Positions 52,877 through 61,920 of a stretch of DNA of 64,000 nt are shown here, piece by piece. The position numbers were made by a program, and so were the translations under genes. This stretch comes from UBA4416 sp020846025 (GTDB lineage Bacteria > Bacteroidota > Bacteroidia > B-17B0 > Aurantibacillaceae), in contig CAUJDD010000085.1 of NCBI GenBank assembly GCA_963169295.1, positions 24,117-88,116 of the forward strand, read 5' to 3'. The notes under the pieces were generated by a model. That model searched no databases. It saw only the letters and a list, made by a program, of their open reading frames with translations, and was not told the DNA's origin. The stretch's first letter is position 1. Every line of letters starts with the position of its first letter.

Positions 52877-53959
52877 ATGAAAAAAGTACTCCTAATTGGT
52901 ACTCTGTGTGCTAATATCTTTATAGTTGCATGCCATTCAGAACATGAGGAAAAAGTAAGTGATATAAAATTTTTGGTTACTTCACCATTAATTAAAGATA
53001 CAAGTATTACCACACAGTATGTTTGCCAAATACATGCTATACAGCATATTGAGTTAAGAGCCTTAGAAAAAGGCTATTTGCAAAACATTTATGTAGATGA
53101 AGGTAAAATGATAAATGAAGGTCAGAAAATGTTTCAAATTATGCCTTTAATTTATAATGCTGAATTACAAAAAGCAACTGCAGAAACAAATTTTGCAGAA
53201 ATAGAATATCAAAATACCAAAAGCTTAGCTGATAGTAATATTGTTTCTAAAAACGAGTTGGCCTTAGCAAAGGCTAAACTTGAGAAAGCTAAAGCTGAAC
53301 AAGCATTGGCGCAAACTCATTTACAGTTCACAGAAATAAAAGCACCTTTTACTGGAATCATGGATCGCTTTCAGGTGAGACTAGGCAGCTTAGTTGATGA
53401 GGGAGATTTACTAACTACCTTATCAGATAATAGTAAAATGTGGGTTTATTTTAATGTGCCTGAAGCCGAGTACCTAAACTATAAAACAAATATTTCGTCA
53501 AACAACTTAATGAAGGTAAAGTTATTGATGGCAAATAATAAATTGTTCGACCAACAAGGCATTGTTGAAACCATAGAATCTGATTTTAATAACGAAACGG
53601 GTAATATTGCTTTTAGGGCAACTTTTCCAAATCCTACAGGATTATTAAGACATGGTGAAACGGGTAATATTATAGTAACCTCTCCTATTAAACAAGCACT
53701 TATTATTCCTCAAAAAGCCACATTCGAAGTGTTGGATAAAAAATTTGTATATGTAATAGATAAGAATAATCAATTAAAATCAAGAGAAATTACTGTAACT
53801 GCCGAGTTACCTCATATTTTTATTGTTGGTAGCGGCTTAGCACCAACGGATAAGATTTTATTAGAAGGTTTACGTCAAGTGCATGAAAACGAGAAAATTG
53901 AATTTAGCTTTATGAAACCTGATTCAGTAGTTTCTAATTTGAATTTATATGCTGAATAA
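52877..53959 (+). CDS. RND efflux periplasmic adaptor (lipoprotein)
   Basis: 360 residues with a lipobox at Cys19 (IFIVAC). The order is that of membrane-fusion proteins: barrel-sandwich half (IELRALEKGYLQNIYVDEG), a helical hairpin (about 85-155, LAKAKLEKAKAEQALAQTHL), the second lipoyl half (FTEIKAPFTGIMDRF), then beta-barrel and membrane-proximal domains. It bridges the inner-membrane pump and outer-membrane channel encoded next. The gap to the pump gene is 24 bases. Confidence 0.93.
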   Translation: MKKVLLIGTLCANIFIVACHSEHEEKVSDIKFLVTSPLIKDTSITTQYVCQIHAIQHIELRALEKGYLQNIYVDEGKMINEGQKMFQIMPLIYNAELQKATAETNFAEIEYQNTKSLADSNIVSKNELALAKAKLEKAKAEQALAQTHLQFTEIKAPFTGIMDRFQVRLGSLVDEGDLLTTLSDNSKMWVYFNVPEAEYLNYKTNISSNNLMKVKLLMANNKLFDQQGIVETIESDFNNETGNIAFRATFPNPTGLLRHGETGNIIVTSPIKQALIIPQKATFEVLDKKFVYVIDKNNQLKSREITVTAELPHIFIVGSGLAPTDKILLEGLRQVHENEKIEFSFMKPDSVVSNLNLYAE

Positions 53960-53983
53960 ATTAATCTTAAAAAATTAGAAATC

Positions 53984-56900
53984 ATGTTTACGAAATTTAT
54001 TCAAAGGCCAGTTCTTGCTATTGTTATTTCCATCATTATCATTTTTGTTGGAATATTAGCCATAAAAAAGTTACCTATTTCACAGTTTCCAGATATTGCA
54101 CCTACAACAGTAAATATCTTTATTGCATATCCTGGTTCAAGTGCAGATGTATTGGTGAAATCAACATTAATTACTTTAGAGCAAGCAATTAATGGTGTGC
54201 AAGACATGCGTTATATTGCTACTGATGCTACAAGTGCAGGTGAAGCCACTTTACGTATTATTTTTGAACCTGGTACCGATCCAAATGATGCGGTTATTCG
54301 TGTGAAAACAAGGGTGGATCAAGTAATGCCATTATTGCCTGAGCTTGTACAACGTGAAGGAGTTATTATTACGCCCATTCAACCCAGTATGTTGATGTAT
54401 GTGAATCTTTATTCCAAAAATAAAAGTATGGATGAGAAGTTTCTATTCAATTATGCTACTGTTGAAATGATTCCTGAAATTCAACGAATAAAAGGCGTAG
54501 CAAGAGCACAAATTTTAGGTAGTCGTCGTTATGCTATGCGTGTGTGGTTAAACCCAGAAAGAATGAGAGCGTATAATGTGTCGGTAGAGGAGGTAATGGA
54601 TGCGCTTGCTGAACAAAGTATCATTGGAAGACCGGGGAGAATAGGGCAGAGTTCTGGTATTGCAGCGCAATCATTAGAGTATGTTTTAACTTATAAAGGT
54701 CGTTATAATAAACCAGAAGAGTATGAGGGTGTTATTATTCGGGCAGATGCTAATGGAGAGAGTATTCGATTAAAAGATATTGCAACGGTAGAATTAGGAA
54801 GTGAATTTTTTGATATTTATTCAAATTTAGACGGACATCCTTCGGCTGCTATTGTATTAAAGCAAAACTATGGAAGTAATGCCAATGATGTTATAGAAAG
54901 TGTAAAATCTACTCTGGAAGAAATGAAAAAATCTTTCCCCCCAGGTATGGATTATAAAATTAGTTATGATGTCTCTCAATTCTTAGATGCGTCTATTGAA
55001 CAGGTTATTGAAACATTACGTGACGCATTTATATTAGTAGCTTTAGTTGTGTTTGTGTTTTTAGGTGATTTCCGTTCTACATTAATTCCAATTTTGGCAG
55101 TTCCTGTGTCGCTTATAGGTGCTTTTTTTGTTATTCAATTCTTTGGTATTTCTATTAATTTGGTTACTCTATTTGCTTTAGTACTTGCCATAGGAATTGT
55201 AGTGGATGATGCAATTGTAGTGGTAGAAGCGGTTCATGCTAAGATGGAAGAAAATCCTAAATTATCTCCTTATAGTGCTGTGAAAATAGTACTCGGAGAA
55301 ATTAGTGGGGCAATTATTGCAATAACGTTAGTAATGGTTTCAGTATTTGTGCCTATATCTTTTATGAGTGGACCGGTAGGTACTTTTTATCGTCAGTTTT
55401 CTATTACGATGGCTAGTGCAATTGTAATTTCGGCATTAATAGCCTTAACGCTTACACCTGTATTATGTGCTATGCTTTTAAAGAATCATCATGGCCATGA
55501 AAAGAAAATGAACATATTAAACAAGGCAATTAATGTATTTAATAGAAAGTTTGATAGCTTAACAGGTAAGTATGTTTGGTTATTAAGATTAATAGTAAAT
55601 AGAAGAGTTGTTACTTTCGGGGTATTAATCTTATTTTGTATTGGTGTTTTTTACGGAAGTAAAGTAGTACCATCTGGTTTTATTCCTAATGAAGATCAGG
55701 GTACCATATATGCCATTATTCAAACACCTCCAGGTTCAACACTTGAAAAAACAAATCAAGTTTCGCAGCATCTTCAAAAAATTTGCGAAGATGTTGAAGG
55801 TGTGGAGTCAGTGTCTTCGCTAGCAGGTTATGAGATTATGACGGAGGGTAGAGGTTCAAATGCAGGAACATGTTTAATTAATTTAAAACCTTGGTCTGAA
55901 CGTCATCAAACTGTAAAGGAAATTATGGAAGAACTAGAACATAAAACAAAAGGACTTGGGGCTATTGTGGAGTTCTTTGAACCACCTGCTATTCCAGGAT
56001 TTGGTACTTCTGGTGGATTTTCAATGCGCTTACTAAATAAAACTACTAATACTGATTACCATGATTTTGATAAGGTAAATAAAGAATTTATGGAGAATTT
56101 AGGTAAACGAAAGGAGCTGACGGGCTTATTTACTTTTTTCGCAGCTAATTACCCTCAATATGAATTAGAAATTGACAATAATCTCGCGAAACAAAAAGGA
56201 GTAAATATTGGTAAGGCAATGGAGAATTTGAATATTATGATTGGAAGTACATACGAGCAAGGGTTCATCAAGTTTAATCGATTTTTTAAAGTATATGTGC
56301 AATCTGATCCAAAGTTTAGGAGACTGCCATCAGATATTCTCAATTTGTTTGTGAAAAATGAAGCAGGAGAAATGGTACCATACTCATCCTTTATGAAACT
56401 TAAAAAGGGACAAGGGCCAAATGAAATTACACGATTTAATTTATATAATTCGGCAGCCATACAAGGTCTTCCAGCAAAGGGATATACAACGGCAGAGGCT
56501 ATACAAGCTATTCGTGAGGTAGCTGCTAAGACCTTACCTAATGGCTATGATATTGCATTTGAAGGATTATCTTATGATGAATCTATACGAGGTAACGAAT
56601 CTATCTATGTATTTCTTGTGGTTTTATTATTTGTGTATTTTGTTTTGGCTGCACAATACGAAAGTTTCATTATACCATTATCGGTTATACTATCCTTACC
56701 TGTAGGTATTTTTGGTTCGTTTTTATTATTAAAAGTGATGGGCTTAGAAAATAATATCTATGCCCAAGTTGGTTTAATTATGCTTGTAGGTTTGTTAGGT
56801 AAAAATGCCGTATTAATAGTAGAGTTTGCATTACAAAAACAACAGCAAGGTGCTACCATACTTGAAGCAGCCATAGAAGGAGCTAAAGTTCGTTTTCGAC

Positions 56901-57184
56901 CTATTTTAATGACTTCATTTGCATTTATAGCTGGATTAATTCCTTTAATGTTAGCTCATGGGGCAGGTGCCATTGGTAATAGAACTATTGGAACTTCGGC
57001 ATTAGGAGGTATGTTGTTTGGTACATTATTCGGTGTGATTATTATACCAGGCTTATATTTCATTTTTGCTAAACTAGCAGAAGGCCGAAAACTTATTAAA
57101 AACGAAGACGATTCGTCATTAACAGAAGACTTAGTACATCAAATTGATAATTTCCCACATCCAGATGAAAATGAACATAATTAA
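53984..57184 (+). CDS. RND efflux pump (HAE1 family, AcrB-like)
   Basis: 1066 residues, full length. Twelve transmembrane helices in the usual 1+5+1+5 plan. The TM4 proton-relay aspartates are in AIGIVVDDAIVVVEAVHAKM. FIPNEDQGTIYAIIQTPPGS is the start of the second porter half. Hydrophobe/amphiphile export is the family role, driven by protons. A drug substrate cannot be named. The last codons overlap the start of the outer-membrane channel gene. Confidence 0.96.
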   Translation: MFTKFIQRPVLAIVISIIIIFVGILAIKKLPISQFPDIAPTTVNIFIAYPGSSADVLVKSTLITLEQAINGVQDMRYIATDATSAGEATLRIIFEPGTDPNDAVIRVKTRVDQVMPLLPELVQREGVIITPIQPSMLMYVNLYSKNKSMDEKFLFNYATVEMIPEIQRIKGVARAQILGSRRYAMRVWLNPERMRAYNVSVEEVMDALAEQSIIGRPGRIGQSSGIAAQSLEYVLTYKGRYNKPEEYEGVIIRADANGESIRLKDIATVELGSEFFDIYSNLDGHPSAAIVLKQNYGSNANDVIESVKSTLEEMKKSFPPGMDYKISYDVSQFLDASIEQVIETLRDAFILVALVVFVFLGDFRSTLIPILAVPVSLIGAFFVIQFFGISINLVTLFALVLAIGIVVDDAIVVVEAVHAKMEENPKLSPYSAVKIVLGEISGAIIAITLVMVSVFVPISFMSGPVGTFYRQFSITMASAIVISALIALTLTPVLCAMLLKNHHGHEKKMNILNKAINVFNRKFDSLTGKYVWLLRLIVNRRVVTFGVLILFCIGVFYGSKVVPSGFIPNEDQGTIYAIIQTPPGSTLEKTNQVSQHLQKICEDVEGVESVSSLAGYEIMTEGRGSNAGTCLINLKPWSERHQTVKEIMEELEHKTKGLGAIVEFFEPPAIPGFGTSGGFSMRLLNKTTNTDYHDFDKVNKEFMENLGKRKELTGLFTFFAANYPQYELEIDNNLAKQKGVNIGKAMENLNIMIGSTYEQGFIKFNRFFKVYVQSDPKFRRLPSDILNLFVKNEAGEMVPYSSFMKLKKGQGPNEITRFNLYNSAAIQGLPAKGYTTAEAIQAIREVAAKTLPNGYDIAFEGLSYDESIRGNESIYVFLVVLLFVYFVLAAQYESFIIPLSVILSLPVGIFGSFLLLKVMGLENNIYAQVGLIMLVGLLGKNAVLIVEFALQKQQQGATILEAAIEGAKVRFRPILMTSFAFIAGLIPLMLAHGAGAIGNRTIGTSALGGMLFGTLFGVIIIPGLYFIFAKLAEGRKLIKNEDDSSLTEDLVHQIDNFPHPDENEHN

Positions 57185-58610
57185 AATAACATCTTTCATA
57201 ATGTGTGTCATAGTTGCCATAATTATGAATTCTTGTGTAAACAATTCTAAAATTGTTACAAGAAAAGAAAATAGAAACACTCCAAATCAATTCAATGCAA
57301 CCACAGATTCTACAAGAAATTCAGCGAAGATAAAGTGGAAAGAGTTTTTCACAGATCCTGTTTTAGTAGCGTTAATTGATACGGCGCTTAAGAATAATCA
57401 AGAGCTTAATATTGTAACACAAGAAATTGAAATAGCTCGAAATGAAGCAAGAGCAAAGAAAGGAGAGTATTTGCCATATATGTATTTGCAAGGAGCAGGT
57501 GGTGCTGAAAAAACATCTCGTTATACTAGGAATGGTGTTGTGGAAGATAATTTAGAAGTAGAGCCAGGGAAACATTTTCCAGAACCATTAACTGATATGT
57601 TGCTTTCAGCAAATGTTTCATGGGAAGTAGATATTTGGAAGAAATTGAGAAATGCCAAGAAAGCGGCTGTTGCAAGATATATTGCTACTACCGAGGGTAA
57701 AAATTTTGTGATTACACATTTGATTTCTGAAATAGCAAGTACCTATTATGAGCTTCAGGCTTTAGATAATCAATTGCTTATATTAAAACAAAATATTTCT
57801 ATTCAAAGTGATGCGTTAGATATTGTTAAACTTGAAAAAGCTTCGGCACAAGTTACTGAATTAGCTGTGAAACGATTTGAGGCCGAGGTTTATCACACAA
57901 AGAGTTTGCAGTTTGATATTCAACAACAGATAATTGAAACTGAAAATAAACTTAACTTTCTAGTAGGACGTTATCCGACCACTATTGTTCGAAATTCAGA
58001 AAGTTTTATGACGCTTGTTCCTATAACTATTCAAGCAGGCATCCCTTCACAATTATTACAAAACAGACCTGATATAAAACAAGCCGAATATCAATTAACA
58101 GCTTCCAAGTTAGATGTAAAATCGGCAAAGGCTAGTTTCTATCCAGCTTTAAATATTAGAGCAGGCGTGGGTTATCAGGCTTTTAATCCACAATATTTTA
58201 TTAAAACACCACAATCATTATTATATACTGTTGCAGGAGATTTAATAGCACCGTTATTAAATAGAAATGCACTTAAGGCTCAATATTATAGTTCGAGTGC
58301 CAAACAAGTGCAAGCAATGTTTAATTATGAGCAAACTATATTAAATGCTTATATAGAAGTTTTAAATCAGGTAAATAAAATTGATAATATCGCTAAGAGT
58401 TATGAGTTAAAAGAAAAACGCGTTTTAGCATTAACACAATCTATCCCCATTTCGAATAATTTATTTAAATCTGCACGAGCTGATTATATGGAAGTATTAA
58501 TGACACAACGTGATGCCTTAGAATCTAGAATGGAATTAGTGGAAACAAAAAAAGAACAAATGAATGCCCTCATAAATGTGTATAGAGCATTAGGAGGCGG
58601 CTGGAGATAA
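57165..58610 (+). CDS. RND outer membrane channel (TolC/NodT-family lipoprotein)
   Basis: 481 residues from ATG 57165. Lipobox around Cys24 (VAIIMNSC). Two OEP repeats: FFTDPVLVALIDTALKNNQELN starts the first, and QNRPDIKQAEYQLTASKLDV the second. A trimeric outer-membrane exit duct for the pump encoded upstream. The start overlaps the pump stop by 20 bases; an in-frame TTG at 57144 and a second Met at 57171 are alternatives. The gene order adaptor-pump-channel makes a complete tripartite system. Confidence 0.93.
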   Translation: MKMNIIKITSFIMCVIVAIIMNSCVNNSKIVTRKENRNTPNQFNATTDSTRNSAKIKWKEFFTDPVLVALIDTALKNNQELNIVTQEIEIARNEARAKKGEYLPYMYLQGAGGAEKTSRYTRNGVVEDNLEVEPGKHFPEPLTDMLLSANVSWEVDIWKKLRNAKKAAVARYIATTEGKNFVITHLISEIASTYYELQALDNQLLILKQNISIQSDALDIVKLEKASAQVTELAVKRFEAEVYHTKSLQFDIQQQIIETENKLNFLVGRYPTTIVRNSESFMTLVPITIQAGIPSQLLQNRPDIKQAEYQLTASKLDVKSAKASFYPALNIRAGVGYQAFNPQYFIKTPQSLLYTVAGDLIAPLLNRNALKAQYYSSSAKQVQAMFNYEQTILNAYIEVLNQVNKIDNIAKSYELKEKRVLALTQSIPISNNLFKSARADYMEVLMTQRDALESRMELVETKKEQMNALINVYRALGGGWR

Positions 58611-58721
58611 TGTTGGTTAATGACTAGCATAAAAAACTTGCTAAACCTTGGTTGAATACTTAATATTTTTATTTCATAGTTTTTATATTAAGTTATTTGA
58701 CTAAGGTTATAGCAAGACTAT

Positions 58722-58749
58722 CATTAATTTTTTATTAAAAAAATTAATG
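58722..58749. repeat. Perfect 12-bp inverted repeat upstream of the PhnA/YjdM-like gene
   Basis: CATTAATTTTTT (58722-58733) and AAAAAATTAATG (58738-58749) with a 4-base loop, immediately before a TAATTTTA box at 58750-58757. It is placed where a -33 element would lie, so it may be an operator or simply AT-rich structure. Confidence 0.55.
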
Positions 58750-58783
58750 TAATTTTACACCCATTGTTTAATTATATTATTTT

Positions 58784-59134
58784 ATGGCTGAATTTCCTGC
58801 ATGTCCGAAATGTAAATGTGAATATACCTATTCAACTGGTACTTTATTAACTTGCCCTGAGTGTTTTTATGAGTGGAATCCAGATGAAGAAATAAAAATG
58901 GAAATAGTTAACGAATCATCAGATAAGGTAATTGATGCCAATGGCAATCAGTTATTTGATGGAGATACAGTAGTTGTGATAAAAGACTTGCCAGTAAAGG
59001 GAGCATCAAAACCTGTAAAAGCAGGAACAAAAGTTAAGAATATTAAGTTAGTTGATGGTGATCATAATATTAGTTGTAAGATAGACGGATTTGGTGCAAT
59101 GGGACTTAAATCTGAATTTGTGAAAAAGGCTTAA
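58784..59134 (+). CDS. PhnA/YjdM-family zinc-ribbon protein
   Basis: 116 residues, standard length. The N-terminal zinc ribbon has CPKCKCEYTY and TCPECFYEW. The C-terminal SH3-like PhnA domain includes DSNGN-type ANGNQLFDGDTVVVIKDL and KVKNIKLVDGDHNISCKI. The old phosphonate name reflects location in E. coli; members are not phosphonoacetate hydrolases in general and the cellular role is unknown. Single gene with its own probable promoter. Confidence 0.92.
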   Translation: MAEFPACPKCKCEYTYSTGTLLTCPECFYEWNPDEEIKMEIVNESSDKVIDANGNQLFDGDTVVVIKDLPVKGASKPVKAGTKVKNIKLVDGDHNISCKIDGFGAMGLKSEFVKKA

Positions 59135-59147
59135 TTGATTTTTAACT

Positions 59148-59696
59148 TTACCATAATTTTTTAAGAGATTCCCAATCCGTATTCCAAGGATCTGTTTTTC
59201 TAACAGGGGCAATATCACTGTGTCTTAAAGTATATTTTATTGAATGATGTTGTTTGATGTTTTTAACCAAGGCTACTAATGATTTAATTTGTTGCTCGGT
59301 TGGAGATTCAGTATATGACGTCATAATTTCTATCCCAATCGAACAACTATTTACGTTTGTTCTCCCATCTGGCAAACTGCTTTTTCCTGCATGGTATGAT
59401 AAATCTTTTTCTTCAACTAAGCGGTAAATTGTTCCATCTCTACCAATTACATAATGTGCGGATACGTTATATTGTGCAAATTGTTTGATTACTAAATCAA
59501 TATCGTAATAATCGCCACCAGAGTTATTAAAGGTAGAATGTATAATAATTGCGTCAATTTTTCTGTGCTGAATTTTAGCATGCCCAAAGGTTATATTTTT
59601 ATTTATAATCTTTAAGCTATCTTGTGATAAGATAGTTGTATGATAACCAACTGATAATAGTATAATGAGAGAAATAAGTTTCATTATTTTGTACAT
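59148..59696 (-). CDS. Exported N-acetylmuramoyl-L-alanine amidase (Amidase_2)
   Basis: 182 residues. Signal peptide up to about residue 24, then an AmpD/AmiD-like domain with zinc ligands His53 (IIIHSTF), His159 (LRHSDIAP) and Asp169 (KTDPWN). It cleaves the bond between N-acetylmuramate and L-Ala in peptidoglycan or its turnover products. Met5 (59684) is an alternative start; a 15-bp hairpin abuts the first ATG, so Met5 may be the real one. Confidence 0.9.
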   Translation of the reverse strand: MYKIMKLISLIILLSVGYHTTILSQDSLKIINKNITFGHAKIQHRKIDAIIIHSTFNNSGGDYYDIDLVIKQFAQYNVSAHYVIGRDGTIYRLVEEKDLSYHAGKSSLPDGRTNVNSCSIGIEIMTSYTESPTEQQIKSLVALVKNIKQHHSIKYTLRHSDIAPVRKTDPWNTDWESLKKLW

Positions 59697-59729
59697 ACAC
59701 TAATGTTTCTTATGAAGAAACTTTAGTGT
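59697..59729. terminator. Hairpin between cytochrome c peroxidase and amidase genes
   Basis: ACACTAATGTTTCTT (59697-59711) pairs with AAGAAACTTTAGTGT (59715-59729) with one mismatch and a 3-base loop. The stem lies directly before the amidase ATG. It is likely the terminator of the peroxidase gene on the minus strand, although the following tail (ATGTACAAAATA) is not U-rich, so attenuation is also possible. Confidence 0.55.
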
Positions 59730-59735
59730 AAAATT

Positions 59736-60809
59736 TTAGTTAGGCATTTCGGGGCTAATCTCAACACCAGTTGGTATTTTTCCTTTTAAACTACTTAAGA
59801 AAGCTTTAATGCTTTCTGTTTGTTCATCACTTAATTCTTTATTTAATTGAAGCTTTGCCATTATTTTAATTGCTTGACCCAAGTCTGTTACACTTCCATC
59901 ATGAAAATATGGAGCCGTCTCAGTAATATTAATGAGTGAGGGAACTTTAAATATGAATTTATCGGATTCACTTTTTGTGTTTGCCATTTTTCCTAGGTCT
60001 TCATGTTTACTGCCAGTTAGTGATGTGTAATTATCACCATAAGTAGGGAATTTCATTAAAGAAGCGCCACCCATTGCAACCCCATTGTGACATGTCATGC
60101 ATCCAGTATTTATAAATTCTCTAAGTCCCTTTTTCTGTTCAGGTGTAAGCGCATTTTTATTACCATTCAAATATTCGTGAAAAGGAGCTGGTGTTATTAA
60201 TGTGCGTTCAAAAGCACCAATTGCCTTTTTTAAATTATCATAAGATATTGGATTTTTTTCTTCCGGAAAGGCCTCGGTAAATAATCGGTTGTAACCAGCT
60301 ATTTTTTTAAGTCTATCTATTACATAGTTTTCCGAAGGCATATTCATTTCTACAGGATTTAAGATAGGCATCCCAGCTTGTTCTTCTACATCTTTTGCAC
60401 GCCCATCCCAAAACTGTGTCAGGTGTAATGCAGCATTGTATACAGTAGGTGAATTTCTATCTCCTAATTTCTTTGAGTCTCCCTCGCTTGTTGGTTTGTT
60501 ATCAACTCCATAAGTAGATAAATTATGGCATGTATTACAACTTTGAGTGTTGTTTTTTGATAATCGGTTGTCGAAGAAAAGTGTTTTCCCTAGTAATATT
60601 TTTTGAGTACTGTGAGGTTTTTCAGTAATCGTAGCTTCATTAGGTAATGGTTTAAAAAAGGCTTGAGCCTCTGCTAGTAATACTGAATCTTCTTGCGCCT
60701 CTGCATTAATTATAGGATTCGCTTCTGCATTTTTGGTTTCGGAAGTGCCACAAGATACAAGTACATTGATTAAGCCAATTGTAATAAATAAAGATAGTGT
60801 ATGTTTCAT
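59736..60809 (-). CDS. Di-haem cytochrome c peroxidase (MauG/CcpA family) lipoprotein
   Basis: 357 residues from ATG 60809. Lipobox Cys20 (LVSCGTS). Haem sites CNTCH at 91-95 and CMTCH at 237-241. Reduces hydrogen peroxide in the periplasm with electrons from small cytochromes, or acts on another substrate as MauG relatives do. The longer frame up to 60857 would start before the TACCTTTG promoter at 60827-60834, so ATG 60809 is preferred. It is divergent from a paralogue. Confidence 0.92.
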   Translation of the reverse strand: MKHTLSLFITIGLINVLVSCGTSETKNAEANPIINAEAQEDSVLLAEAQAFFKPLPNEATITEKPHSTQKILLGKTLFFDNRLSKNNTQSCNTCHNLSTYGVDNKPTSEGDSKKLGDRNSPTVYNAALHLTQFWDGRAKDVEEQAGMPILNPVEMNMPSENYVIDRLKKIAGYNRLFTEAFPEEKNPISYDNLKKAIGAFERTLITPAPFHEYLNGNKNALTPEQKKGLREFINTGCMTCHNGVAMGGASLMKFPTYGDNYTSLTGSKHEDLGKMANTKSESDKFIFKVPSLINITETAPYFHDGSVTDLGQAIKIMAKLQLNKELSDEQTESIKAFLSSLKGKIPTGVEISPEMPN

Positions 60810-60826
60810 AGTTTTTAAATAAAACA

Positions 60827-60834
60827 CAAAGGTA
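60827..60834 (-). promoter_or_regulatory. Promoter -7 box of the minus-strand cytochrome c peroxidase
   Basis: TACCTTTG on the minus strand, 17 bases before ATG 60809, fits TAnnTTTG. It fixes the start codon choice. Confidence 0.55.
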
Positions 60835-60905
60835 TTAAAAATACATTGGCTTATCATAGTTTTGTTTTGGTAAATTTTATACTTTTAACTGATAAATTCG
60901 TTAAT

Positions 60906-61856
60906 ATGTATAAGTTATTTTTTCTTTTGTTTTTATTCTTTATAGTATCATGTAGCGAACCTACACCTAAAGAAAAATTACTAAAAGAACCCAATACAAT
61001 TGCTGAATTAGGAGAATTGCTTTTTAACGATTCTATTTTATCGAGAGGAAATCAGGTGAGTTGCGCTTCATGTCATAAATCAGAATTTGCTTTTGCTGAT
61101 AATGTGCCATTTAGTTTTGGAGTAGATAGTATTGCGGGAGATAGGAATGCGCCAAGTGCTATGAATATGTCTGCGCGTAATTTTTATTTTCATGATGGTA
61201 GGGCAGAAACGCTTGAAGAACAAGCCAAAGGACCAATTGAAAATCCAAAAGAGATGGATCTTCCGATTTCGGAAGCAGTAAAAAAATTAAATAATCATGT
61301 TCAATATAAAGCGTTCTTTATAAAGTTATTTGGTAAGCCAGCTAATTCAGAAAATTTAGTTGAGGCTATTGCTACCTTTGAGAAAACTTTGGAAACCAAT
61401 AATTCTCCATTTGATAATTATATAAATGAAAAAGATACAGTACTGTTTTCGGAGGCAGCCAAAAGAGGACAAACTATTTTTAATGTGAAAGGAAAATGTT
61501 TTGATTGCCATTTTGGTCCTGATTTTACGGGAGATGAGTTTAAAAATATCGGATTGTTTAATGCTAAAGATTTGAATGATAGTGGGCGATATGTTATTAC
61601 TCGAAAAATAGAGGATATTGGAAAATTTAAAGTGCCAGGATTACGAAATATTGAAATTACCAAACCATATATGCATAATGGAATGTTTAAAACCTTACGC
61701 GAAGTAATAGATTATTACAATAACCCTGATAAATTTGTGCCTAATTCTATTAATAGAGATACCTCACTTAGTAAGCCTTTAAATCTTTCTGAAGATGAAA
61801 TAAATGATTTAGAAGCTTTTTTAATTTCATTAACCGATCAACGTTTTAAGAAATAG
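60906..61856 (+). CDS. Di-haem cytochrome c peroxidase lipoprotein (second copy)
   Basis: 316 residues from ATG 60906. Lipobox Cys16 (FFIVSCSEP). Haem motifs CASCH at 53-57 and CFDCH at 198-202. It has FYFHDGRAETLEEQAKGPI, as its divergent neighbour has FWDGRAKDVEEQAGMP. Clearly paralogous but diverged; shorter by 40 residues, mostly in the N-terminal linker. A longer in-frame start at 60846 would overlap the divergent promoter region and destroy the lipobox spacing, so the internal ATG is used. Confidence 0.9.
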   Translation: MYKLFFLLFLFFIVSCSEPTPKEKLLKEPNTIAELGELLFNDSILSRGNQVSCASCHKSEFAFADNVPFSFGVDSIAGDRNAPSAMNMSARNFYFHDGRAETLEEQAKGPIENPKEMDLPISEAVKKLNNHVQYKAFFIKLFGKPANSENLVEAIATFEKTLETNNSPFDNYINEKDTVLFSEAAKRGQTIFNVKGKCFDCHFGPDFTGDEFKNIGLFNAKDLNDSGRYVITRKIEDIGKFKVPGLRNIEITKPYMHNGMFKTLREVIDYYNNPDKFVPNSINRDTSLSKPLNLSEDEINDLEAFLISLTDQRFKK

Positions 61857-61920
61857 TTTTAACTATTTGTTTTTGTAAGTAATCTAATATTTTTTTAGTA
61901 CATTTAAACGTTTTAGATTA

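Noticed and set aside
58611..58721. GCTAAACCTT / AAGGTTATAGC partial inverted repeat after the efflux operon, considered a terminator
   Set aside because: The stem is interrupted, the loop is long and no T-run follows.
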